Assembly (NCBI GenBank): GCA_029168955.1
Contig: JAPDOI010001490.1
Span: 109,931 to 173,930, forward strand
Direction of reading: 5' to 3'
Origin: Aplectana chamaeleonis
Lineage: Eukaryota > Nematoda > Chromadorea > Rhabditida > Cosmocercidae
DNA: 64,000 nucleotides
Under the pieces are notes generated by a model. It worked only from the letters and a program-made list of their open reading frames with translations, had not been told where the DNA came from and did no database searches. Of the stretch, positions 11,901 through 23,900 are shown piece by piece. Both the position numbers and the translations under genes were made by a program. Position 1 is the stretch's first letter; each line of letters starts with the position of its first letter.

Positions 11901-14900
11901 GGCACTCACGACGGAACGGTGGCAGCCAATTTTCCGAAAATTTGCAGATTGCGCCAGAACAGCTTCAAGGTTCAATCCGAGTCCCTTCTAGTGTATGCCT
12001 TTCCGACCAGACAGAGCGCTTTGCGAGGAATTTCGTCTCGCACTAGACTTGAAACAGAGCAGTTGTTAAATTCGATGGTGCCACGTTCACTTAAAGTCGC
12101 AAAGCACTAAGGGGGGTATTTTATCGTCCGCCGCCCAACGAGCTATTGCGAAGTCAGTCGTCCGGCGTCGCATGCCACTATCAGCCCCATCCGTATTCGA
12201 TATTCACTTCTTCTTAATATTTTTGACACCTCCTGGTTTTCAACGCGGATCGCTAATATAGCACGCCTCCAACAAGAATTGACGTGCGGCTCCATCATGA
12301 TCAATACTCATGATTATCATCCTATCGCATCGCACGGCAATCAAACTACAAAACAGGTCTGAAAGATTCAGCTGTCTTCGAACACTGCATTACACAAGTT
12401 AGTATCGCCCTCTCCGCGAGGAGTCGCCTCACAGCAAGACCGCCCGCAGGACGCTCGCTTATCACACCATCCATTGATCTTGCCCGTATCGATTGATGAC
12501 GCGATATGCGAGCTGGCAAAGTGGATAGGCGAGTACACGCAGATTTCCCTATATGTTTTACATGGCTAAGTTCGCACTCATGAGACAACAAGAACGAAAA
12601 TCGATATACCCAGAATGCACTGTCGCTCGTAGCGTGAGTATGACTCCGGCCTAAAGGGGTCTGCAGAGCTGCACCGACCGGCGACTGGTCGCCGAGCGTC
12701 AGCCTCGACGCGGCGACAAAAATGTTCCCGAACATTATCGTCGCCGCGTCGGTTGCCGCTCGCAGGCAGTGGCGTAGAGCCGTCGCGGCGTCAACACACT
12801 GCGGTGCCCCCCGGTTGCCCTTCACGCCACGTCGGTCGCTCTTGTCGCCGAATGTAATCGATATTGCATCCCCCAGCTCTAATCGTCGCTGCGAGCAACG
12901 CCGAGACTTCAACTCTGCACACCCCTTAACGAGAGCCACAAAGTCCACCGCCGCAAACGGCGATAGCCCACAATGCAAGAGAATCCTGTTTCGGAGTTGA
13001 ATCTATGTCCCTGCTGCGTTTCCTTCTCCCCTCACTTTCTCCCTGTCTCTCTTCTCACTACGCACAAACGCACGAAGGAACAGAATAAATTTTACTCCGA
13101 ACCAGAGGACATAGATTAAGCGATGGTACACATCAGGGGTGAGCGTTAATGAAAATTCTTTTCCGTTAACCGTTAATTTTTGAAAAAAAAACGCGTTAAT
13201 CCGTTAATGCGTTAACACGTTAATTTTGCATTTCGTTAACAATTTTGAAAACATTACCGGACCACCACGAAAATCGATAAATAACCAGACGTTCCAAAAA
13301 AACATGAAACACGTTTCATACCAAACACCGCAGTCCGTACACTCCAAACTTGGAAATCATCTTCATGGATTATTACAACTATCAGCCAGACCAATAAACG
13401 AATACTCTTCAAGAATAGGAATCCTGACATGCAAAAAAGCCTAGATGGATGGAACATTAAAGAAATAAAAATTAACGTGACTTCGGGACTTTTTCGTTAA
13501 CCGTTAATTTTTGAAAAAAAAAACCGCGTTAACCTGTTAATGCGTTAACGTTATTAACGCACAGTCCTGGTACACATCAATCCTTCTTCATTGCACTCTT
13601 ACCGCGATTGGTGGTTTAGGGCCCTACTTCTTTGGATAGAGTCGCTTGGACTATACCGAGTATTTACCGCCAGCCTGGATTTTACCGAGGCAGGGATGAT
13701 GTTGGGAAACAAAGCGAATTTACTGGCAACTGCCTTAAAAATAAATGCAATAAAATCAGCGTACTTAAACCACAAAAATGTCGCGAATTTATAGGCAAGA
13801 AACTACCGAGAAGTGACTGCCGCAAACCTACAGCGAAAACCACGCGAAATTACGGCAAGAACGACGCGGATTTTCCGAGACAGCCAACAAACTGACCACT
13901 GCAATGGGAGCGCCCTAGCGCGGCAGCGGAAATAACTCAGTGGATAATGCGACGGACTAAAAAGCGATGGATTGGTGAGGGCTGATGGTTCGAATCGTAT
14001 GTAGTACCTCCGAGCAGAAGAATATTTTGGCTGCTCGAAGCAGTGGGAGCTCGGCAGAATCCAAGGTGTTCCTTCACTCAACCGCAATCTCCCTCCAGTC
14101 CGGCACAGAGGCGGCGGGTCCCGACGAATGCTCAGAAGAATCCAAGCGATTCCCTCCAGTGTTAGACATTAGGGATATTCACATCTTCGTTGTCGCTGCA
14201 GTGACAGATATCATCCCTTGTTCTGCAGCGTCTTCTAATGTAATCGCCCAATATTGTCACGAGTCGCTGCGAGAACCCTGTCGCCGCGTCAGTCGCAGAC
14301 GACAGATGCTGCCGAAGTATAACAATGACCTGATTATAGAAGAAACTGCAAGAGGGATGGAACACATCATGCAGGCAAAAACCGAGACACACACCAAGGA
14401 CCAAGCACATCACACCACCACATCACACACTATCTATTCAGTATTACTCAAAGCACAATGAAAATGTATACAACTTTCAAAAATTTATTTCAACTCTCGG
14501 CTAAAACGTTGCTCAATCTCAAACACAACCTGCTAACTCTACATCCTACGTATAAATTATGCTTAACACCTACTATTTGCAAAGTGACATGTCGAATAAT
14601 TATGAATGAAATTTGGCGGATAAGTTATTATTATTATTATTATACTATGTATTAATAAAAACTCAACAATTACGCACCTATCTATGCAAAATCTCGTCAT
14701 CAAACGATTAGCACAATTCTATAATATTATGACTAGTAATGCGTAAGTAACATCGGCATAACACAGTTCAAGTCACATTGCTTTTTACAGACCAGCTAAC
14801 ATATAAATACATCTTCTTACATCTATGGAATTTAGCACGAAAAGTGTGTGTGATGTATAGACACGCAACTAAATTTGAAGTCACCTAATCTGCAGATTCC

Positions 14901-17900
14901 ATTTTCAAAGATGAAACACTCTGTCTAGGAAAAAAAGATCGTGACTTCAAATCCAGCCACATATGATGGCAGCTGTAGCGACAAATAAATATGTAGTGTG
15001 AGGGAGAACAGAAGGGCGAGAAGTGACAGAGTGTTAACGGCAAAGGAAAACGGGTAAGGGACGCTCCTACACAACTTTCCGTCAACGCTTGGTGAATGAA
15101 GGTGTGTAGTTTCGTGAAAGGTCAGGTATAGGTGAAAGCGTGGCACTGGCCTTTCTAGAAATGTGCGCACTCTTTCAATCACGCGGATTTCTTCCTCTAT
15201 TTTTTTCTTATTTGAGCGCTCGTGAATGTCAGGATTGCTTCAGAGAAAAACTACGACAACTGAAAAGGTGCAGACATTTCAAAATGCCCTGTGAACGATT
15301 ATAAACGCTCCAAAGAGCATACTGGCTACCAGCAAATGCTGTTTGCCCTCATTAAACGCAGAACACATGCTCATAAACAGACTCCAACCATAGCGCCAAC
15401 ATTGTTAGATGCTAAAAAAACGAGCCAGATGACAATATTTGGGTAGTCTTAAGTCGTCAATCCCCCCCCCCATCCTACGGATAATAGGCTGAAAAGCGGA
15501 ACTTGAGAAACCGACTAAGGTGGAATTCACGAACCGCTAACCACATTTTAACTATGGCCAACGTAACCATGGTTATGCATAACGTGTGCAAATCGATCGG
15601 CCTCAAGCCTTGGCCAAAACTTGGTTACCGCTTCGAGAATTCCAGTCCTGATGGGATGAAATTCTCCGCGTTAATCCATCTGGGGATACACCACACATTC
15701 GACTTCCATCAAGATTCGTAGAGGTTTTGACTTCCATTAAGATTCGTAGAGGTTTTCGAGTGGGTATTGGGCCTATATAAATGAATTGTGGGGCCAGCCG
15801 AGGTTCGAGTCGGCGTTCTTATCCTCCCAGATAAGTCCGACACCGATTTACCTACCCCGGAAGGATAGAGGACTTGGTCCACTGCCCTACACTAGCCGCT
15901 ATACTTTCTGTTTGCAAAGGTCTTGGTTCCCTCTCTGAGACGAAACACCTGGTTTTGTTTTGGGAGTGTTGAGGAGGGGGCTGACTTTTTCCTCGCTTAT
16001 TTGAGCGAACTCAGGTTTCACGATTGTCAGGGCTGCGAAACACGACAGCCAGACTATCATATCAACGATTACCCCTGAGGTTGGACTGCGCCTTTAAAAG
16101 GTCAAAACTAGATACAGACAGGGGGAAACTACGGGAAGTAGTGATGGTCAGCTACTGGACGTCGGCAGAACTGATGGATGATTCTTGTCTATGTCTCCCG
16201 CGTGGTCGAACTGTGGCGTGCTGACGCACATGACGTTTCCGTGGCTGGTGTCTATCGATCGTGGAGAAACGATAGCCATCGACATCGGTGTCATCCATTA
16301 GCGACTTTCTGCTTTCGCCCGCCTTTTCACACCTTGACACATTCGATTATGGCCCTAGTTATACATCGGCCCTAACCCTGCCGCTGGTTTTCGCGGGACG
16401 TCTACGATTGGTGAGATTTCAAAATTCACCGGTAGCGACATGTCGCGGAAGCCAGCGGCAGCGAAACGCCGATGTATAACTAGGGCCTATACCTTGTGTG
16501 TATCACAGTGGTAACACCCTAAACAACGAGCCTCTCAACGCATTCACACAAGACCACGTTGATGCTCGACTATGCAGAGGCCTTAAGCGTTAACGCATGC
16601 CGCCCCTTGCGCGCGTTCCCCTTGAAGGATGCCAGCCTAGCTATAGAACCCGCTCTTTCAGAGAAAGGGGTGAAGCAGGCCTGCTGTGATCATATTACCG
16701 ATGATTAAAGGTTCTCATCTTCCACTTTTCATTCTATCACTCCTAGGGATAGTAATTTATAAGATGGCGACTCTGGGTTCCTCAGTTAGGGTCGCATGGC
16801 TCTCGTTCGGGGCTTCGGACGGCATTGGCGTTATTGAACGAGGCGCACGGCCATGTTTACGAGCGTGCATGTATGCTGCCTTTGAACAGCGACAGGATTG
16901 AAATAAAGTTATTTCAGAACTCAAGCATCCCTCAAAGATGGGATACCCCGTCTGTCATCTGAAACACTTTTTCACAGATAACGATTCCTGATAGTGATGT
17001 AGCACTTATGCCAGACAAAGCGTCCACAGTCCCGGCTTGCATGGCAAACACTAATAGTAATTGGCTGAGCGAAGTGGCATCGCGGCGCGCCGCGACCTTA
17101 TGAACAGCCATATTGATAGATGGCCTCGATCTGCCGAAACGGCAGCCCATCATGAGGTCGCGCCGCTCCGCAATGCCACTCTACTTAGCCCCTAAGCTCC
17201 AATTACCCCTACCCTGCAACACCTCTTGAGTTCTGAATTAACTTTGTAAACTTCTCATGACACACAGCTATTGCAATACGACATCTCCGCAACCAAACAA
17301 ACCCACTGATGGCAATGCACGGGTAAATGATTAAGTGATCGGGTAATATTAACAATAAAACTGCTCAAATCTAAATGTACAGACCTTTCGAGAATTCTAG
17401 TCCAGTTAATGAGCAGGATGCGATCACTCGCGGTGACCAATGCGGCGCCCGCGACACCGCCAGTCGGCGGAACTTCGATCGCGAAGGACGATCGAAGGCC
17501 GAGGCTCCTCCCATTCCCTAGACTAGGATTTTCGAGGCGACTATATGAGTATGTTCGAACTCAGCTCCACATCACCGCTGATGAATTCACCAGTCACACA
17601 TAGTTTATCCACTTTTCTCAAGTCTTGGAGGTGGAGGCTTCATCTAGTAAGAGACTGATCAATTCAACGCTTGATAAACTTTTCCACAGAGCTATTACAC
17701 TCTGATGATGCGTGTTACGCCCTTTGACATTTTAAAGGTTCTGCACTGTGAAGTGATGGCCTTGAAGGCCACCCTAGACTGGAGAAATTTGGATGGAGAT
17801 TTCGGACGCATTTAATATTAGAGTATCAAAAAATGCTGACGGGACGCGCAGCATAATCTACCTCATCTGCACGTAATTTGCTGGGAAAAGACCGCGGACG

Positions 17901-20900
17901 TTGGGAGTGTCGACCTTGTGTCCAGCCCACCAATCAGCGTCTTTCTTCTCCACAATCTGAAAATCATCACATTATAGAATATGCTGTACTTAACACCCCT
18001 TGTACAGAAAAATCTCACCACTATCACATCACCAGCACGGAAGGACAGTTCATCAGATTGCCCGGCTTCATAGTCAAACAGAGCCGTGGCCGTATTCTGA
18101 ACTGCTACCTCAGCCTGAATATTTGGAAGTAAGATTCACAAGTTGAGCGATGATGTTTGTTATCCGTACCGCCTAGTTTTTTTTTTAGCGGAATACAGCC
18201 ACTTTTAGATAAATTTTACAGTTCATTAGGACGTCTTAGTTTTGGCGTTCACACGCCAAACATTGTCAACCGGCTATCACTAGCGTAGTTTGACTCAAAA
18301 TAGTCCCAAATTGATGGATGTCCCCGCTACTTCCCTATGTTGAAGGTGACCTCTTTCGGACAAGTGGATAGCTAATGGAGAACGTACGGTCCAATCACGG
18401 CTCTCACCCTGAATGTACACCGGGAAAATATGGGAGATCAAGACACTTTCCGGTAGAAAGAATGTCAATGGAGGTCACAAAATCGAGTGAGCCCACTCGG
18501 CGGGGCTCTTCGAAGCGCTCCTGACCCTCCTCCAATCAGTCATTTTCCATGAGACAGCGACGAACATTTAGCTCCCGCACTCTCTCTTAAGCACAACTAG
18601 CTTCTTCAGTAAACCGCAGCGCAACACCATGGTGAGCTCGCACACCTTCCAATGCATCTCGAACTCGCTCGAGAGCCTTTGGTCGGCTGTACCACGCGTA
18701 TATAAAATGGTCTTCTGCTCACGCCAATACAATAAGAAAAAGAAAACCAACAGCTTCCCCTTTACTTGTACCCTTCATGTGAGGAAAAAAAGTCCTACTT
18801 ACCGCTATAGGCGTGACGTAGTCGCCAGGGAACCATCCTGCGTTAGCACGACCATCACGTTGCAGTTCACCTTCCCACCAACCGGTTGCACTCTTTTCGC
18901 GAACAGAAACCACATCTCCAGTTCGAAGACTGAGTTGATTCGCAGCTGTTGCGTCAAAATCTGCCACAGCTCGTGCACGGCAGAGAATCGGAATCGACGC
19001 TCCCGTTGGCGCTGAAAGACAAAAAACACTCCGCACTCCGAGTGACACTTGACACTTCTCTGAAACTCACTTTCGCACTTCTGCACATAATTAGCCGGGA
19101 AAATCCCCTCACGACCATTGCAACGCCCTTTCCACCAATCGTCTTTCCTGGAGAACAGGGTATTTATATTATTCGCAGGTAAAAAATCAGGTATCGAACA
19201 GAAGACAAGGGAAAACCTACTGCTCAAGCACCATAATTCGATCGCCAACTTTTAACGATAAATCCGTTGGTTCCGCCGCTTCGAAGTCGAACATTGCCAC
19301 GTACCAGTTAGTAGTGACTGCAGGCGGTTCTGCAGTAGCTGGAAAAATAGCACAGTCTATATGGGTAAGTAAGATAGCCGCTCTGGAAATACTCACCCTT
19401 CCCAGACTGTGAACTAATTGAATGTTTCGACTGCGACTGAGGAATATTCACTTGATGAGACGAGCCAGATTGTGACATCTAAATTTCAAGAATGTCAAAA
19501 ATTTCGTGAAAAAACCACTGGCTCACGCACTGATTGGCACAACTCGACCACCATACGCTTTCAACTCGCCTATAAAGCGGTCTGAAGGACAGTGCAGCCA
19601 CGTGCTCCTCGAAGAATAAGCCATTCTATTGTCCTCAAAATAACCCCACGCATGGCACATGACGGGAGTATAAGGGGCATCATTTCATAGAGAGCGCAGC
19701 TGGCCTTTCAGAGCCGGTCCCGGAAGGTGACTTTGAGTCACTCTGAGAGATCCTCGATCGCTCATAGGATCTTCTCCCATAGATCTTGTTCTGGGCCGTG
19801 GTGGGGATGATGTCCTTGTTGCGGACTGTGGCACAGAAAGCCTTGCAATGGATCCCTAACGAAAGGACTCGACGAAAAAGCGGTCTGGAGGACAGAACGG
19901 CTATGTGCTCCTCAAAATGCACGTCATTCCATTGGAGCACGTGCTGCTGTGATGACGATTTACGTACGGTAAAAATATTGCGTTTTTGCTGCTTACGCTC
20001 CTGAAAAGTTACTTTTACTATCGCCATTACGGGCTATACGTATATCTGCTTTGAATTGATTGCTTTATCTGACCGAAATACTGGTAGTTTTTCCCTCGTT
20101 GTTACTAGATGTTTTTGTAGGTGATTTCGTATATGAGCTGTTCATTGCACATAAGTCTGGTCCGCAGGCTTATGTAAATAAATATAAATATAAACAAGAT
20201 GGCGAGCTGTAAGGCAAAAGACGAGGCGAGGCAAAAGTTTCCCACGTTTACTGCGAGTGCTCCTGCTGAAAAATTACGTCCTCCTACAACATCAACGCGC
20301 ATGAAACAAAACAATTGAGCATTTTCAGCACGTAGCGGTGTTGGAGTTGGCCACGTGCTCTCGCAAAGGAACCTTCCAACTCCACAAGGTTCTCCAGGGG
20401 TGCGTTCCAAGAAGATTTCCATGGGAGGAAAATGGGTCTGATAAGATATAACGAATGATGATCTAACAAATAGGCCCATTTCATGCGGTCTCTCAATCCA
20501 TCATTGGTCGGCTCTTATCAGATTCATTTTTCCTCCCGTGAAAACCTTCTTGGAACACACCCAATTTAGTGTATTGTGTTTGAATTGAGCTCCACCAGTG
20601 CGCGAGGAACTTCACTTCAGAACATGAACAGAAAAGGGAAGACTTTTAGACTCACCTGTCTTGAAGTGTTCCCACTGGCATTCTTTGCAGTTGGCGTTAC
20701 GGAGCCAGTAGTTGGAGAGCCAGCGACAGGAGTGGTCTGGTCGACAGATTGAGACCCAGACGACGGTTGTGACGCTGGAGCTCCCTGGGAAGAAAACTGT
20801 TAGCCTGACAGCTCGACATTCGAACGAAGGAACGTTTCCTGCTAACCTGGCTGACTATCTTCACATAACTCTTCGGGAACCACCCCACAGATCCATCTGT

Positions 20901-23900
20901 CTTACGTCCACGCCACTTCATCTCCTGCTGTTCGATAATCTGCAAAAAATGTTTGGCAGTAACAGCACAAGGTATATGAGGGGAAATCGATAGAATCTAC
21001 CTCAATCGGGTCACCTTTCGCAAATGACAAATCGCCTTCATTCCGCGCTTTCCAAGGGAACTGCGCTACGCAGGAGCAGATGACAGTTGTCTTCTCTTGA
21101 GGTGCAGCTTCTAAAATACACATTGTTCAGGATTACTGAAACCTTATCGGCTACAATAGAATGGACAAGGGAAAGCCAGCGAAAGTGCTCCGTAAGAGCT
21201 CCCCTGACCTGTTGGAGTCGCGACAGCCTTAACCACGGTCTCTTCTGGAATCCTATCCAATGAGGGAGATGGCGTCACATTCGGTGGCATGTTCTGGATT
21301 GGCTAGAAAATCACTGTATGCGTTGGGGATCCCAATTCGTCATCCTCTTCAAACTGACCTGTGGTACAGCCGAATGGACTGCAGCGATAGGCTCGGCAAA
21401 CGCTTCGGGGAACCATCCCACCTAAACGAAAAAAAGCTCAGCAAACAGGAAAGCATACTGAACATCGCATTTGCGCCCTAGCTCTATTCAAACCTATTTA
21501 TCCAAAGTATACCGGAAAACTAGTTTGAGCATTACTCCATGCTAAAGATGTAATTGCAGCCTTCTCAGAAAGTGATGCTCACCAGGAAACCACTATTAGT
21601 CAGCCTGGCCAATACAAAAAAAATGTACTACTCTAGAACCATTTTTTCGAAGTACATTCCGAACATGCCTCTCTCAGCTGCCCAAACCACGCTGAAAAAA
21701 GTCAGAGACATTTCTAATCTGATTTTCGCTACCAATGCACCATCCGAAACGCGCAGTACGCTTTCGAAAATCTGGAAACGGACTTCATAATCGTATTAAG
21801 AGCCAAAAATAACCCCCTTGGGCGACGTTTAGGTGAAAGGTAATTCCTCGAACTCAGCATAGACTAACGGCGTCGGGCTTGCACGGATTGTTGGATTAGC
21901 ATTTACCTATGTCAAGCGTTTAGTGAAAATGATTCAGTTTTGGCTCAACATTACCCATTTTGAGTTTCTGATCACGATTCTGAGATGTATTCGTCGGGAT
22001 TTCCAAGTTTTAGACTCATTTCATTCTAAATTTCCCATCGAGGTAACTTTTTCGGCCAAAACGTAACTTTCGACGACTTACGGAATGCTACTGTAGATGT
22101 GGCTCGAAATCTTTCTCTGGAGATTACTTGGACTGCTCAAGACGAATCTGAGGTCCATTTATCGATTTTCGACGAATTACGGAAGTTAGTACACGGTAGT
22201 TTTGTCAAAGTCTCAGATTTGACTCAGAACTTCCATGAGGGGGTTATTCAGCGTACTGTATTCGAATGTGATGTTTATCCGTCGATTTTCGAATTATTAT
22301 TAAGATAGGTTTTGCCCTCTAAATGGCATGGCACCTACCGTAACCTACAGTGGATTTCAGGATTTCGAAAAGCTGCCCCAGATTCGTGTTCAGCATCATA
22401 TGTTATCCTTGACTACAATTTTTGAGCAAAATCCGGAAACAAATCTTCAAAGCACTTGTTTAGGAGCGGTTTTAGGCAGTTGCAGAGAGCACACTCGAAT
22501 TCGAGTTGCGTGGTGCAACAGCGGTGATCCGTAATGTCGAAGCGGATTTTCGTTCCGGCAAGAAGGTGACCATTCATCCTGCTTGACGTCAGTCAGCAGC
22601 TAACAACGGAACTACAATAACGCCGCTATCCAAGGGAAAAAAATGGGCGAAATGGGCAAAGTGTTCAATTTCGAAAACACCGAAATGTACAGCATTTCGT
22701 GATCTGGTCAATCATGCATAAATAATTTGCGAAAATTGGGACCCACATTATTTTTTAAGGGCAAAACACATTTTCATTCTGACCAAGCTAGAGATCGCGT
22801 ACGGTTGTTTTTGATCGAGTGGGCTCGTTATCTTGTGATAATATATTCAAATTCATAACTAACTACATCTTAAAAAAGCGTTCTCCCAGGGAATTTCCGA
22901 TTTTATCTCATATAGTTAGATAGACTGTGACACGGTGGACATTTTGGTCCTTTCGAAATTGAAAACGGAGCATTTTGAGGCAAGTTGTGGTCGAAGGACG
23001 CTTTAGTTGCCCACTTTGCCCATTTTTTCCCTTGGATAGCGTCGGTATTGTACTTCCGCTGTTAGCTGCTGACTAAAATCAAGCAGGAAGAACGGCCACG
23101 TTCTTGCCGGAACGAAAATCCGCTTCGACGTCACGGAGTACCGCTGTTGCACCACGCAACTCGAAGATAACTGTAGTGGGTATCATTGGTCCCAGCAATA
23201 TGACCTTCGGGACAAGTGCTGCAACAGCGATTGTCTGCAGCTCCACACCGGAAATTCGTTCACATAAATACAGCACGTTTCGGTTAACCCAGGCTAGCTA
23301 TACCGACCTTGTCCCGAATCTGCCCAGCTTTCCATCCCGGCTCAGCCGCATGCGACTCAAAGACGAGAATGACATCACCCGGCTGGAAGCTCAACTCGTC
23401 CTCGCTTCGAGGAGTAAATTCGAACAGCGCCCGATACTTGGTGGTCCCGCCAGCGCTAGCCTGTGGAAGAATATTGCCGGCATTGCTATCTGAACAGAAA
23501 GACACATTTAGATAAGTTTTAAAGAACATTTAAGCTGCTGGCCCACCTTGTTTGACGACCGGCGCTGCAATTTTGATGCCAGCCGCCGCATTCAATGGTG
23601 CCGTACTAGTGGCCGCGGCCGCCTGATTTGCGAATACCTCTCCAAATGCCTGGGCCTGGACAGAATTGGCCGCTTCTTCCGCTGCACGCCGTCTGCATTC
23701 TGCCTCACGTTCAGCCTCCTCCTTCGCCCTCGCTTCGGCCGCAAGTCGTGCATTCTCCGCGTCTCTCTCGGATAGTTTAGAGCGCGCCTGCAGGAGTTTG
23801 AAATTATCCGCGAAAAGAAGGTCAGAGTTTGGCAAAAGACGTCTTAGTCTGACTAAAATGTGCGGAAAACTACCTGTGTCTGTAGATCTGCTAGAGTGTG

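Larger units (their letters stand above)
9235..17861. other. 8.6-kb intron between SH3E and the YxxPP linker exon
   Basis: No exon recognised. It holds an A/T-tail-like stretch (9516-9540), a TTCGAACGAA array (10743-11060), palindromic MITEs (11136-11328, 12655-12926, 13005-13117), a tRNA-like SINE (13640-14170), a (TTA)n run (14629-14650), a short tandem duplication (15702-15757) and two small TIR elements (16351-16487, 17058-17205). The segments 9300-10700 and 14700-15700 show nothing distinctive. Confidence 0.6.

Noticed and set aside
13985..14461. 158-codon plus-strand open frame
   Set aside because: It starts in the tRNA-like SINE and runs through GC-rich repeat sequence; no domain and no splice support.
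15795..15815. ggttcgagtcgg, resembling a tRNA box B
   Set aside because: No matching box A or cloverleaf arms could be found around it.
23079..23276. Protein-like minus-strand frame ([20 protein letters not shown]...)
   Set aside because: It overlaps the right arm of the foldback element and does not fit the splice phases of the flanking intersectin exons.
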